Assembly: GCA_023415205.1 (NCBI GenBank)
Contig: JAEZLR010000038.1
Span: 51,074 to 115,073, forward strand
DNA: 64,000 nucleotides
Reading direction: 5' to 3'
Source of the DNA: Bacillota bacterium
GTDB taxonomy: Bacteria > Bacillota > Clostridia > DSM-8532
In this document: positions 26,475 through 36,044 of the stretch, piece after piece
Layout of the letters: each line of letters opens with the position of its first letter
How positions within the stretch are numbered: the first letter of the stretch is position 1
Made by a program: the position numbers and the translations under genes
Notes under the pieces: model-generated
Databases searched by the model: none
The model's input: only the letters and a program-made list of their open reading frames with translations
Told to the model about the DNA's origin: nothing

Positions 26475-26517
26475 GCACCATGCGCCCGGAACCCAAACCG
26501 CTCCGCGCGCATGGTGC
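26475..26517 (+). terminator. hairpin after perR (possible terminator)
   Basis: An 11-bp perfect stem, GCACCATGCGC / GCGCATGGTGC, with a ~21-nt loop lies 14 bp after the perR stop. It lacks a T-tract, so it may terminate poorly or protect the transcript end instead. Confidence 0.5.
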
Positions 26518-26583
26518 TATAAAGCCTAAAATGGTTACAACTCATGCTTTTAATAGCCGAACAGATAAAGAAGAGGGGGAGAA

Positions 26584-26979
26584 ATGAAGATAAAAGCTAT
26601 GATTCTGACCCTATCTGGTTTTTTACTCCTTGGCCTGGGAGCAATAGGTGTCGTTATTCCTATCTGGCCCACGACACCTTTTGTCATTGGTGCTGCCGCT
26701 TGTTTCACATGCTCGCCCAAGCACCAGGCAAGGCTGATGAGCATCCCTTTTTTTAATGAGCATATCGTAAACTATCAAAACCGAACAGGGTTGTCGAGAA
26801 GAACGCTGACCTCAAGTCTCCTGTTCTTATGGGGAATGCTTTTCTTATCCGCTCTTCTCTTAAAATCGGGAGGGATGGTTATTTTGCTCCTCATCATTGG
26901 CTTGGCCGTGTCAACCCATATTCTCCATATGGCAAAACCCAAGTGCAGGCCAACAGGATTTGAAGAAAAGAGTGAATGA
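26584..26979 (+). CDS. YbaN/DUF454 family inner-membrane protein
   Basis: A 131-residue protein with the DUF454 signature GAIGVVIPIWPTTPFVIGAAACFTCSPK and three or four membrane segments. Members are small conserved membrane proteins of unknown function. ATG follows AGAGGGGGAG. The stop overlaps the next gene by 4 bp (ATGA). Confidence 0.85.
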   Translation: MKIKAMILTLSGFLLLGLGAIGVVIPIWPTTPFVIGAAACFTCSPKHQARLMSIPFFNEHIVNYQNRTGLSRRTLTSSLLFLWGMLFLSALLLKSGGMVILLLIIGLAVSTHILHMAKPKCRPTGFEEKSE

Positions 26980-27641
26980 TGATGAAAAATAAGAATCTGC
27001 CAAGGTATTTTGAGGTTGTGTTTAATTTACTCTATCTGGTGACGGTGCTGTTCCTTGGAAGCAGCATTCTTTTTTCTGCAAGGTCAACTACCGCAATCCT
27101 GTTTGGGATTATGGCGCTTGTGCTTGTGTTGGGAGATACCTTTCATCTTGTACCGCGTGTCGCGGCCGGGCTGAGTGGCAACCCGATAAAATATCAGCGG
27201 ATGCTTGGCATTGGAAAGATGATAACATCGGTGGGTATGACACTCTTTTATGTGGTTTTATGGCATATAGGCATTCTGTCATACTCAATACAAGCCGCAT
27301 GGGGCTGGACCGTTCTGGTATACAGTCTTGCTGTAGTCCGTATTGCCCTCTCAGTTGCACCGCAGAACAGATGGGTTTCGGATCATTCACCCCTAGCGTG
27401 GAATTATTACCGCAATATACCCTTCTTTATACTGGGGGGCATTGTTGGACTTTTCTTCTTTATAAGTAGGAATTCCGGCCTAACGAGCCTTCAATGGATG
27501 TGGCTGGCCATCTTATTAAGCTTCGCTTTTTATGTTCCTGTAGTCTTTGGAGCAAAAAAATATCCGAAGCTGGGAATGCTGATGATACCTAAAAGCTGCG
27601 CCTATGTATGGATTATCGCCATGGGATTGGGGCTGAAATAG
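26976..27641 (+). CDS. multi-pass membrane protein, function unknown
   Basis: A 221-residue protein with about seven hydrophobic helices. A conserved-looking segment, VLGDTFHLVPRVAAGLSG, includes a His in the second or third helix. I do not recognise a named family. It is translationally coupled to the DUF454 gene and presumably acts with it in the membrane. Confidence 0.65.
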   Translation: MMMKNKNLPRYFEVVFNLLYLVTVLFLGSSILFSARSTTAILFGIMALVLVLGDTFHLVPRVAAGLSGNPIKYQRMLGIGKMITSVGMTLFYVVLWHIGILSYSIQAAWGWTVLVYSLAVVRIALSVAPQNRWVSDHSPLAWNYYRNIPFFILGGIVGLFFFISRNSGLTSLQWMWLAILLSFAFYVPVVFGAKKYPKLGMLMIPKSCAYVWIIAMGLGLK

Positions 27642-27723
27642 GAATTAATCGGTATCATTCCATAAATTCAGCTCTTTGCAATCTGTAGATTCATCCATTT
27701 GGTGGCTGCCAATAAAGATGAAG

Positions 27724-28131
27724 CTAACGATTACTGTTTCCGGTGTCGGTGTTAATTTCACGTTGAGTTGTGGTGGTTCCTGAGTAAATGTCCTGCTCAT
27801 TATTGAGGATAAAAGAACCGGGCTGCAAATAAGTGCTAGCATTCGTTGTTTTTACTCCCCGATTGTTAAGCACCATACAGACAACAATAATTAAGCTGCC
27901 GCCTAGAGCTATCGGTATAAATATATTCAAATTCTTCAGCGATTTGGCTACCGCTATTTGCATGTCTCCCTGGTTACTGTAATCATTAGCGCTATCATTT
28001 GTCACTGAAGTCACCGATTGGAGATCTCCATTACCGTCCACCTTTTGTTCGGTATTAGTAAAGGAGGATGAAGGCGCTATAAAAAGTATCAGAAAGCTCA
28101 TCACTAGGAAGGTAAAACTCAATCTTTTCAT
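27724..28131 (-). CDS. small secreted/membrane protein downstream of the zinc-ribbon protein
   Basis: A 135-residue protein with an N-terminal signal-like helix (residues 3-22), a Ser/Thr/Asn-rich extracytoplasmic segment, a second helix near residues 70-90 (IFIPIALGGSLIIVVCMVL) and a polar tail. Related zinc-ribbon genes are often followed by a TPM-domain protein; no TPM domain is present here, so this may be a shortened version retaining only the membrane anchor and tail. It overlaps the upstream gene by 4 bp. Confidence 0.6.
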   Translation of the reverse strand: MKRLSFTFLVMSFLILFIAPSSSFTNTEQKVDGNGDLQSVTSVTNDSANDYSNQGDMQIAVAKSLKNLNIFIPIALGGSLIIVVCMVLNNRGVKTTNASTYLQPGSFILNNEQDIYSGTTTTQREINTDTGNSNR

Positions 28132-29201
28132 AAAAGCATACCTCCAATAAAAAGTATCCCAAAGATTGCAGCAGCCATGCCGGTAAACCAGGCGGCCACC
28201 CTAAATAAGCTTAACGGCAGTTTCCCCGCAACCTTTCCGGTTTGTCCATTCATAGCAAAAAGGAAATCCTTGCCCTTATATTTATAGTTAAGCATCCATA
28301 TGGGCATCAATGTATAAGCGGTCTCACACCGATCGATGCTGACTTGGCTGTCTATAACCTGAACCGAGCTATAACCGCCTATTGTGTTTCTAAGCTGGGT
28401 GGTAGTGTCATCATAAACCCGTTTCTCTATTCGGGGAAAAACTTCTTTTTCATTTTGATCATATTTTTCAGCAAAGTACCCGGATAGATAGGACATGGAG
28501 AAATCGACTAATTCGTCATAATTAAATGGTTCCAGAAGATCCATTATCTTGTCGTCCATCTTAGCTGACCCATCTGCGGGGATGCTTTTAAAGCACATCT
28601 CCCCGTCTCTGTATATCGTGTAATGCTTAGTTTCGGTGTATTCTGTATTGCCGCTGCGCCATGTTCTTTCATTGGTAGCGTTGGCTGTGAGAGACCCTGA
28701 GACATCACAATTGAAAAGCCAAAAGGGCAGATAAATGCCGGTGATTTTTTCTAAATGAGGGCCGGATTTAAAATTCTTAGGCACCAGTGGCTTTTTGCCA
28801 CACCATTTTGTAAAGGCATTGGTAGCAGATTCTTTATTAAATTTAAAGGGTATGACTTTTGATGGACGAAAATCTCCTAATAGCTGGCCGGGAATAATGG
28901 TGGGGTTCTGACAAAACGCGCAGAAGGTTGCGGCTGTTGTAGCATCGGTGACTATCTGGGCCCCGCAATCGGGACAGCTGTAAACCCTTGCATCTGAATT
29001 AAAATGCGGATCATCAATTTGCATTTCATCATGGGATTCAACATCTTCATGCGTAAACTCACTCGCTTTACTAGCCTCGATCTTCTCTAATTGCTCTAAA
29101 TCAAAGGAGCCCGAGCAGTAGGGGCAGTCCCAGCTCTGCTTCTCCGCGTCAAAAGCAAGTGCTGCGCTGCATTGTGGACATTTATAAACCAAAATTGACA
29201 A
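28128..29201 (-). CDS. TFIIB-type zinc-ribbon membrane protein
   Basis: A 357-residue protein. Two N-terminal zinc ribbons are clear: CPQC...CPYC (residues ~9-31) and CPDC...CAFC (~76-98). A large central domain follows, with a final hydrophobic pair of helices (~330-357). In Bacillota this architecture is annotated as a TFIIB-type zinc-ribbon protein, but it is not a transcription factor; membrane anchoring suggests a role in protein quality control or envelope processes, which is inference. It overlaps the small partner gene by 4 bp. Confidence 0.78.
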   Translation of the reverse strand: MSILVYKCPQCSAALAFDAEKQSWDCPYCSGSFDLEQLEKIEASKASEFTHEDVESHDEMQIDDPHFNSDARVYSCPDCGAQIVTDATTAATFCAFCQNPTIIPGQLLGDFRPSKVIPFKFNKESATNAFTKWCGKKPLVPKNFKSGPHLEKITGIYLPFWLFNCDVSGSLTANATNERTWRSGNTEYTETKHYTIYRDGEMCFKSIPADGSAKMDDKIMDLLEPFNYDELVDFSMSYLSGYFAEKYDQNEKEVFPRIEKRVYDDTTTQLRNTIGGYSSVQVIDSQVSIDRCETAYTLMPIWMLNYKYKGKDFLFAMNGQTGKVAGKLPLSLFRVAAWFTGMAAAIFGILFIGGMLL

Positions 29202-29567
29202 GAATAAACCACCTCATGACATATTTTAATTGTTATTTATATCTTCCCTTAATATCTATCATCAATCAAGCCTACGAAGTGCCTAGTTAAAATTGTTTAT
29301 TCGTTGTATCTCTTTATGCCACTCACTTTATCCATCGAAATTCACATTAAAAACACTTTATTATAACATATGAGTGAGATAATCTTAATTAGGATGGGTC
29401 TGTTCCGAAGTATTTTTTCTTTTAGAGCCACGGTTGACATAAAATATAATGATATCTTAAGATGGCAGTAGGAAGTGTTTTCTAAGTACAACAGTGTAGA
29501 CTGGTTTGTAAAGAAGACGGGAATACTGTTAGCTAAACTAACAAGAATAGTGAAATGGAGTTGTAAA
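29202..29567 (+). promoter_or_regulatory. divergent intergenic region with the ridA promoter
   Basis: This 366-bp AT-rich gap separates the zinc-ribbon gene (minus) and ridA (plus). A plausible ridA promoter is TTGACA (29434-29439), an 18-bp spacer and TAAGAT (29458-29463). A perfect 10-bp palindrome ATCTTAAGAT (29454-29463) overlaps the -10. The ridA ribosome binding site (GGAG) is about 9 bp before the ATG. No gene is supported inside it. Confidence 0.5.
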
Positions 29568-29954
29568 ATGAATAAGAAAGTAATTAATGCATCAAATGCC
29601 CCTGCGGCCATAGGCCCCTATTCTCATGCCATTGATACGGGCTTGGGACTGATCTTTACCTCCGGGCAGATTCCGGTAAATCCAGCCACCGGTGAAGTGG
29701 TGGACGGTGGTATTGAAGCTCAGACCGAGCAGGTATTTGCCAACCTCAAAATGATTCTTGAGGAAGCGGGCTCCTCCTTTGAAAAGGTGATCAAGGCCAC
29801 TGTCTTTTTACAGGACTTGAAGGACTTTGGAGCAGTCAATAGCATTTATGCCAAATACCTTGGAACCGATTCGCCTGCGCGATCCTGTGTACAGGTTGCC
29901 GGCCTTCCCAAGAATTCACTGGTTGAAATTGAAGTGATCGCACTTAGGGGATAA
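29568..29954 (+). CDS. ridA: RidA family enamine/imine deaminase
   Basis: A 128-residue RidA (YjgF/YER057c) protein that hydrolyses reactive 2-aminoacrylate-type enamines. Signature blocks are APAAIGPYSHAI at the N-terminus, IFTSGQIPVNPATGEVV, and the catalytic-Arg region SPARSCVQVAGLPKNSLVEIEVIA. Start ATG at 29568 follows GGAG; the frame is open further upstream but the family begins here. It is a stand-alone gene with its own promoter. Confidence 0.95.
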   Translation: MNKKVINASNAPAAIGPYSHAIDTGLGLIFTSGQIPVNPATGEVVDGGIEAQTEQVFANLKMILEEAGSSFEKVIKATVFLQDLKDFGAVNSIYAKYLGTDSPARSCVQVAGLPKNSLVEIEVIALRG

Positions 29955-30071
29955 ACAGCCCCTTTCAGAAAGGTAAAGTATCATCATTAATAAGGAAACC
30001 GAAAGGAAGAAGCGTCATAGAATAGTATAAGCTTCTTCTATCAGGTTTGATGTAAGAAAGGGGGAGGTCGA

Positions 30072-31763
30072 ATGCCTTTAGAGGACAGCGCGCACCTCTC
30101 CCGATTGCTCAGTGGTTTTGACAAGGATGGATTTGAAGCTATAACCACTATCAGGAAGTTTAATGGACTGGGAGTACTGGCCCAACATCGATCTGCCCAT
30201 AGCTATGACTCGGGTATTAAAAAGAGGATTTATTATCTTAGGGGAACTCCCTATGAGATGGGATACCTGATGGGTCTTTTGGCCGAAAGGGAAATAGCTC
30301 ACATGACCGAGGTCTTCACTGAAACGGTGGTGTTTAGCTTCATCGGCAGCAGGATTTTGAAAAGAATTAATCTGTTGAGAGATGCCCTGACCCAACTCAT
30401 TGCCCTCTTGTCAAAAGCTGAATTCGCCAATTTGCCCCAGGATTTCCGGGAGGAGATACAAGGGATTTATGATGGCTGCAAGGAACAGAATGCTGCGACA
30501 AAGGTCACGCTGGATCGTCTTGTGGCAATGAATCTGGGCATTGATGTGATTCTCGCCATGGTCTATTCGGGGAACTTCCTTCTGATGTCATTCTCGGACA
30601 TCAAGCCTGTTGATTTCACCCTTCCCATGATGTGCAACGCCTTTTCGGTGTTCGGCCAGGCGGCGGGAAACGGCCACTATTTCGGTAGAGATTTTATGTT
30701 TCCAACAGCGGGTGTTTTTCAGGAAACGGCTGCCATGATCCTTTATGACCCCATCAGCCCTACGGGCCAAAAGGCTCTTCCTTTTGTAAGCGTCACTGCA
30801 CCTGGAATGATTGGCTGCATTTCAGCCATGAACATAAATGGGGTGGGCATGGGTGTGGATATGTCCCCGGCAGCCACCTGTGATCCCAATCATGTGGGTA
30901 TCAACTCCCTGCTGCTGATTCGAAAATGTATACAATACGGAACAAGCGTCGAACACATCATCAAGATCATGGGGCAGACCCGGAGAGGTGTATCCTGGAG
31001 CTATATCGTGTCCGATGGCACTAAGGACAGGGCCTGCGTGATAGAATCTGGAAAATCAGGGCTTCAGCCCGATCCCCTGCTGTTTCCCATGAAGTATTAT
31101 CAGTCCTCGCTTCCCGATTACAGCTTTATAAGCCGCTACGGATCCGCCTCTTATGAGAACGGACTGATGGTGCGTTGGAATGATTATAGGTATCCCATGT
31201 CCTACCTTGACTTTAACCTTAAGCTTTGGGAAAGCCATAATAAGCTGACGGGATCAAAATGCGTCCTTCAAAAGGATGCATTGAGTCCGTCCGGTTTTAT
31301 CAACAGTACCTGGGAGGAACGGAACTGCCCCTCGGCCTATTATTTTGCCCCACAAAGGAAGGAGTTCAACAATCTGATTATTACCACCAACCATTTCATC
31401 ATTCCTGAGATGCGCTTTTATGCCATGTATCCCTGGACGGCCATGGTGGTCGGAGGTAAAATCAATGATATTCAGTGGCGGTATGATGCCCTCAATTATC
31501 TGATCCTGAAGGAATTGCGGGAAAAAGGGAGTATAGACTATCAGGCAGCCAAGCAATTGATTGACTTTCTATCACCCAATGGTCCATATCCCTCCTACTA
31601 TGCCCAAAACCCCAGAAGCCGGGACAATAGGGAAATACGAATTGAAGGCTGTACGTCCATTTTTGACCTGAAGAAAAAAAGTGTGGAAAGCCATTACGGC
31701 TATTACTGTGACGAGTGGGTCGGAGTAACGCTGTCAAACTACTTTGATCCGTCTCTGCCATAA
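30072..31763 (+). CDS. C45-type (IAT-like) autoproteolytic acyltransferase/hydrolase
   Basis: A 563-residue Ntn-hydrolase-like protein. The N-terminal ~187 residues include RGTPYEMGYLMG(L), typical of the isopenicillin N acyltransferase/C45 pro-region. Cys188 in PMMCNAFSVFGQAAGNGHYFGRDFMF is the likely nucleophile released by self-cleavage, with GRDF corresponding to the family's GRN/D-F motif. MNINGVGMGVDM and the C-terminal half fit the linear amide C-N hydrolase fold. The substrate (acyl-amino acid, peptide or lipid amide) is unknown. There is no obvious signal peptide, and ATG follows GGGGGAGG. Confidence 0.78.
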   Translation: MPLEDSAHLSRLLSGFDKDGFEAITTIRKFNGLGVLAQHRSAHSYDSGIKKRIYYLRGTPYEMGYLMGLLAEREIAHMTEVFTETVVFSFIGSRILKRINLLRDALTQLIALLSKAEFANLPQDFREEIQGIYDGCKEQNAATKVTLDRLVAMNLGIDVILAMVYSGNFLLMSFSDIKPVDFTLPMMCNAFSVFGQAAGNGHYFGRDFMFPTAGVFQETAAMILYDPISPTGQKALPFVSVTAPGMIGCISAMNINGVGMGVDMSPAATCDPNHVGINSLLLIRKCIQYGTSVEHIIKIMGQTRRGVSWSYIVSDGTKDRACVIESGKSGLQPDPLLFPMKYYQSSLPDYSFISRYGSASYENGLMVRWNDYRYPMSYLDFNLKLWESHNKLTGSKCVLQKDALSPSGFINSTWEERNCPSAYYFAPQRKEFNNLIITTNHFIIPEMRFYAMYPWTAMVVGGKINDIQWRYDALNYLILKELREKGSIDYQAAKQLIDFLSPNGPYPSYYAQNPRSRDNREIRIEGCTSIFDLKKKSVESHYGYYCDEWVGVTLSNYFDPSLP

Positions 31764-31766
31764 GCT

Positions 31767-33320
31767 CTAGACAATTTTAGTAGTCCAGTCCTCCACATTC
31801 CACAGGTCGGTAATCCAGTCTTCATAGAATTCCGGTTCATGACTCACTATGACAATAGTTCCTTTAAAATCACTCAAAGCGCGCTTTAGCTCTTCCTTGG
31901 CTTCCACATCCAAATGATTGGTGGGTTCGTCCAAGACCAGCCAGTTGATGTCCTTCAGCATTAGCTTGCACAACCGCACCTTGGCGTTTTCACCGCCGCT
32001 TAGCACCATCATCTGGCTTTGGATATGGTCCGTGGTCAGGCCGCATTTGGCTAGAGCGCTGCGCACCTCGCCGTTACTCATGCCAGGATACTCCACCCAT
32101 ATTTCCTCCAATGCCGTATGATCAGAGCGTCCGGCTTCCTGCTCGAAATAACCAGGATAAAGGTAATCATCCAGTGTAACAGAGCCGCCTACTGGCTTTA
32201 AAAGCCCCAAAAGGGTTTTCAAAAGCGTCGTTTTGCCCAGACCGTTAACCCCCTTGATGGCGACCTTCTGTCCTCGCTCCAGCATGAGATTAAGAGGCTT
32301 GGTTAGGGGTTCATTATAACCAATCACCAGATCCTTCGCCTGGAAGATGACTCGCCCGGGAGCTCGGGCCTCCTTAAACTTGAAAACGGGTTTAATCTTC
32401 TCGCGGTTTTTCTCTATAATCTCCATCTTGTCCAGCTTCTTCTGACGGCTCTTGGCTAAATTGGCGGTTGCAGCCCGGGCCTTGTTTCTGGCCACAAAAT
32501 CCTCAAGCTTTTCAATTTCCTTCTGCTGCTTGTCATAGGCAATCTGGTTCTGATGCTTTTTAAGCTCGTACATTTGCCGGAATTGGTCATAGTTACCAGT
32601 GTACCTTGTCAGTATAGCATTTTCCACATGGTAGACCACATTAACCACATCATTGAGAAAAGGGATGTCGTGAGATACCATGATAAAGCTGTTCTCGTAA
32701 TTTTTCAGATAGTTTTTCAGCCAGATGATATGGTTTTCATCCAGAAAGTTGGTGGGCTCGTCTAGAATGAGAATCATGGGATTCTCCAGGAGTAGCTTGG
32801 TCAAAAGCACTTTTGATCGCTGTCCTCCGCTTAACCGGGAGACATCCGATTCCAGTCCGATATCGCCCAGGCCTAATCCGTTGGCCACCTCTTCAATTTT
32901 AGCATCCAGAATATAGAAGCCGCTGTGCTCCAATTCATTCTGAATCTCGCCCACATCCTCCATCATTCTGTTTAATTCCTCTTCTGAGGCGTCGGCCATT
33001 TTCTCGTAGAGGGCTAGCATTTCCTGCTCCAGGTCAAACATATGCTGGAAGGCCTCCCGGAGGGTTTCCCGGATGGTTTTGCCAGGGATGAGCCGAGTAT
33101 GCTGATCCAGATAGCCTGTGGTGATGCGGTTGCACCATTCCACCTTACCCTCATCGGGCATGAGCTTTCCGGTGATGATATTCAAAAAGGTGGTTTTTCC
33201 TTCTCCATTTGCTCCCACCAGGCCGACATGCTCTCCTTTGAGCAGCCTAAAGGAGGCGTTCTCCAGTATTTTTCTTCCGCCGAAGCCGTGGGTGACGTTT
33301 TCTACATTTAAGATACTCAT
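31767..33320 (-). CDS. ABC-F family ATPase
   Basis: A 517-residue protein with two ABC ATPase domains and no membrane segments, the ABC-F layout of translation factors and antibiotic-target-protection proteins. Domain 1 has Walker A GANGEGKTT, signature LSGGQRSK and DEPTNFLD; domain 2 has GVNGLGKTT, LSGGENAK and DEPTNHLD. The charged linker between them (residues ~240-310) is the ribosome-contacting P-site tRNA interaction motif region. The start at 33320 follows GAGGAAA, 5 bp away. Whether it is housekeeping or protective cannot be told. It converges with the C45 gene, 3 bp apart. Confidence 0.92.
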   Translation of the reverse strand: MSILNVENVTHGFGGRKILENASFRLLKGEHVGLVGANGEGKTTFLNIITGKLMPDEGKVEWCNRITTGYLDQHTRLIPGKTIRETLREAFQHMFDLEQEMLALYEKMADASEEELNRMMEDVGEIQNELEHSGFYILDAKIEEVANGLGLGDIGLESDVSRLSGGQRSKVLLTKLLLENPMILILDEPTNFLDENHIIWLKNYLKNYENSFIMVSHDIPFLNDVVNVVYHVENAILTRYTGNYDQFRQMYELKKHQNQIAYDKQQKEIEKLEDFVARNKARAATANLAKSRQKKLDKMEIIEKNREKIKPVFKFKEARAPGRVIFQAKDLVIGYNEPLTKPLNLMLERGQKVAIKGVNGLGKTTLLKTLLGLLKPVGGSVTLDDYLYPGYFEQEAGRSDHTALEEIWVEYPGMSNGEVRSALAKCGLTTDHIQSQMMVLSGGENAKVRLCKLMLKDINWLVLDEPTNHLDVEAKEELKRALSDFKGTIVIVSHEPEFYEDWITDLWNVEDWTTKIV

Positions 33321-33508
33321 TGTTTTCCTCATTAATATTTTTTATTGCAGGTTTTGGTGAACAACACTAGACATTATAGCAGAGGATAGAGCTATTGTCT
33401 CTTGTGAAATAGAGGGCTGGAATGAAATTTCATCGGGATCAGCCTTGATAATGACCCTTGCTTATTCCATAATAGAATAAGAACAAATGTTTTGTCATGG
33501 AGGTAAAT

Positions 33509-34180
33509 ATGAGTTTTGACGGATTTTCCAAGGAAGCCCTGGGCTTCTTGTTTGAGAATAAAATGCACAACAGCAAGGAATGGTATGACAGCCATAAGGA
33601 TGTGTATAAACGCTTTGTCTATGAGCCTTTTGTGGCCCTGATTCAGGAGATTGCACCAGCCGTCCAAGAGATAGATGACAAGCTGATCACCATACCCTCC
33701 AAAATCATCTCCCGCGTGCGTAGGGACACACGCTTCACCAAGGACAAGAGCCTATACAGGGATAATGTATGGTTGGTCTTTTTAAGGGACAAGTCCCTCA
33801 TGTCGACAGCCCCCTGCTTCTGGTTCGAAATAAGTCAGAGCGGCTCAAGCTTTGGTGTCGGGTATTATGGCGCCCAAGCCGGTGCCATGGCCCATATGCG
33901 GGAGCTGATACTGGAACGACATCCGGCCTTTATGGCTGCCCTCCAATGCTATGAGTCCCAAGACCAGTTTGTTATGGGCGGCGAAAGGTATAAAAGGAGC
34001 CGATTCCCGGATCAGCCGGAGAATCTTCAATTATGGCTGGATAGAAAAAATATCTACTTTGAATGTGTCCAGACAGACTTTAGCCTAGCCTTCTCCAAGG
34101 CACTTCCCGATGCCCTGAGAGAAGGCTATAAAAGGCTTAAGCCCATTTATGATTTCCTTTGCCTGGTAGAAAGCAATTAA
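33509..34180 (+). CDS. DUF2461 family protein
   Basis: A 223-residue protein of the DUF2461 (TIGR02453) family: FLFENKMHNSKEWYDSHKDVY at the N-terminus and SRVRRDTRFTKDKSLYRDN in the middle are characteristic. Function of the family is unknown. Start ATG follows GGAGG with about 6-bp spacing; an in-frame ATG 12 bp earlier overlaps that site. It converges with ftsH, 8 bp apart. Confidence 0.88.
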   Translation: MSFDGFSKEALGFLFENKMHNSKEWYDSHKDVYKRFVYEPFVALIQEIAPAVQEIDDKLITIPSKIISRVRRDTRFTKDKSLYRDNVWLVFLRDKSLMSTAPCFWFEISQSGSSFGVGYYGAQAGAMAHMRELILERHPAFMAALQCYESQDQFVMGGERYKRSRFPDQPENLQLWLDRKNIYFECVQTDFSLAFSKALPDALREGYKRLKPIYDFLCLVESN

Positions 34181-34188
34181 GGAGGGAA

Positions 34189-36009
34189 TCATACGGCGAT
34201 GGCTGCCATAAACTCCTCGCCGGTGAGGGTCTCCTTCTCAAGAAGGTACTTGGCCAGCTCATGGAGCTTTTCTTTGTTTTCCTTGAGTATCTCAAGGGCT
34301 CTTGTGTGGCAGGATCTAATGATTTGGAGAACCTCATCGTCTATTTTTGAGGCTGTTTCATGGGATACCAGCAAGGAGGTATCTCCGCCCAGGTAGGGAT
34401 TATTCACCGTTTCCAGTGCCATCATGCCGAAGGTCTCGCTCATTCCGTAGCGGGTAACCATGGTGCGGGCGATTCTGGTGGCTTGCTCAATATCGTTGGA
34501 AGCACCCGATGTGACGGTGTTAAACACCAATTCCTCCGCTGCCCTTCCGCCCATATAGGTGGTAATTTTGTCCAATGCTTGTTCCTTGGACAAGAGTATC
34601 TTCTCCGCTTCGTCCACCTGAAGGGTGTAACCCAATGCGCCCGAGGTTCTGGGGACAATGGTGATCTTGTGAACCGGAGCCGAGTGGCTCTGCTTGGCGG
34701 CCACCAGGGCATGCCCGATTTCGTGGTAGGCGATGGTGAGCTTGTCCTTCATGGAGATCACCGCATTTTTCCGCTGGTATCCTGCAATAACTACCTCCAC
34801 TGATTCCTCCAGATCGTTTTGAAGAATAAATTTGCGCCCTAATCGAACCGCACGGAGGGCCGCTTCGTTGATGATATTGGCCAAATCTGCGCCCGAGGCG
34901 CCGGATGTGGCTCTGGCGATCACATTGAAATCAACGTCCTCACCAAAGATGACCTTCTTGGCATGCACCTTTAAAATAGCCTCCCTGCCTGCCAGATCAG
35001 GCAATTCCACAGGAACCCTCCGGTCAAATCTGCCAGGTCGTAACAGAGCCTTATCCAAGGTTTCAGGCCTGTTGGTAGCCGCTAGAATCACCACGCCCTT
35101 ATCAGCATCAAAGCCATCCATCTCCGTGAGCAATTGGTTCAAGGTCTGTTCTCGTTCATCGTTCCCACTGAAACCTCCCGAGGTTCTGCTTTTGCCTATG
35201 GTATCTATTTCGTCTATAAACACAATACAGGGCGCCTTGGACTGTGCCTGCTTGAAAAGGTCTCTCACCCTTGCGGCACCCATGCCCACAAACATCTCCA
35301 CAAATTCGGAGCCCGAAATGGAGAAGAAGGGAACCTTGGATTCACCGGCCACCGCTTTGGCAAGAAGGGTTTTACCTGTGCCGGGAGGGCCCACCAAAAG
35401 GGCTCCCTTGGGGACCTTTGCACCAATCGCCTTATATTTTTGCGGGCTGTGGAGGTAGTCTACAATTTCCTTGAGTGCCTCCTTCGCCTCGTCCTGTCCG
35501 GCCACATCCATAAAGGTGATGCCCGTTTGTGCTTCAACATAGACCTTCGCATTGCTTTTTCCAAAGGTCATGGCGTTACCCATGCCTCCCATTTTGCTTT
35601 GTATTTTTCCCGAGAGCAACTGCCCCAGCAAGATAAAGAAGGCTAAGGGGAGAACCCACGAAAGGAGTAAACTGGCCAGGGGTGACATCTGCTTGGGAAT
35701 AACCTTTGAAAACTCCTTGACATTGGCCGTATAGAGGCGTTCAGCAAGGTTGGGATCCTCCATGCGCCCCGTGATATAGATGCCCTCCTTACCATTCTCA
35801 TCGTAGGCAATAAAGGCAATCTGACTATCCTGAACCTCGACGCTTTTAACCTTTCCGCTCTCTATTTGACGTAAAAAGGTGCCATAATCCACCTGGGTGA
35901 TCTTCTCCTGCAAAAGGGAGGGGAGGAGGGTGTTCATCAGTAAAAGAACGCCCATTACAATCAGGTAATATACGATATAGGGTCTTTTAGGATTGCTTTG
36001 TATTTTCAT
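34189..36009 (-). CDS. ftsH: ATP-dependent zinc metalloprotease FtsH
   Basis: A 606-residue membrane-anchored AAA+ protease. Two N-terminal helices (residues ~12-30 and ~112-132) flank an extracytoplasmic domain. The AAA module has Walker A GPPGTGKT (207-214), Walker B IVFIDEID and SRH ATNRPETLD. The protease site is HEIGH (429-433). It degrades membrane and some cytosolic proteins. It lies 35 bp downstream of a MacB-like ABC gene on the same strand, an unusual partner, so transcription may be shared. Confidence 0.96.
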   Translation of the reverse strand: MKIQSNPKRPYIVYYLIVMGVLLLMNTLLPSLLQEKITQVDYGTFLRQIESGKVKSVEVQDSQIAFIAYDENGKEGIYITGRMEDPNLAERLYTANVKEFSKVIPKQMSPLASLLLSWVLPLAFFILLGQLLSGKIQSKMGGMGNAMTFGKSNAKVYVEAQTGITFMDVAGQDEAKEALKEIVDYLHSPQKYKAIGAKVPKGALLVGPPGTGKTLLAKAVAGESKVPFFSISGSEFVEMFVGMGAARVRDLFKQAQSKAPCIVFIDEIDTIGKSRTSGGFSGNDEREQTLNQLLTEMDGFDADKGVVILAATNRPETLDKALLRPGRFDRRVPVELPDLAGREAILKVHAKKVIFGEDVDFNVIARATSGASGADLANIINEAALRAVRLGRKFILQNDLEESVEVVIAGYQRKNAVISMKDKLTIAYHEIGHALVAAKQSHSAPVHKITIVPRTSGALGYTLQVDEAEKILLSKEQALDKITTYMGGRAAEELVFNTVTSGASNDIEQATRIARTMVTRYGMSETFGMMALETVNNPYLGGDTSLLVSHETASKIDDEVLQIIRSCHTRALEILKENKEKLHELAKYLLEKETLTGEEFMAAIAV

Positions 36010-36044
36010 TGTTCACTCTCTTTCTAGGGGGGGGCTATCACGGG

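Noticed and set aside
27645..27842. Frameshifted continuation of the 135-aa partner gene
   Set aside because: The main frame ends naturally with a polar tail; the alternate frame lacks any TPM or membrane feature.
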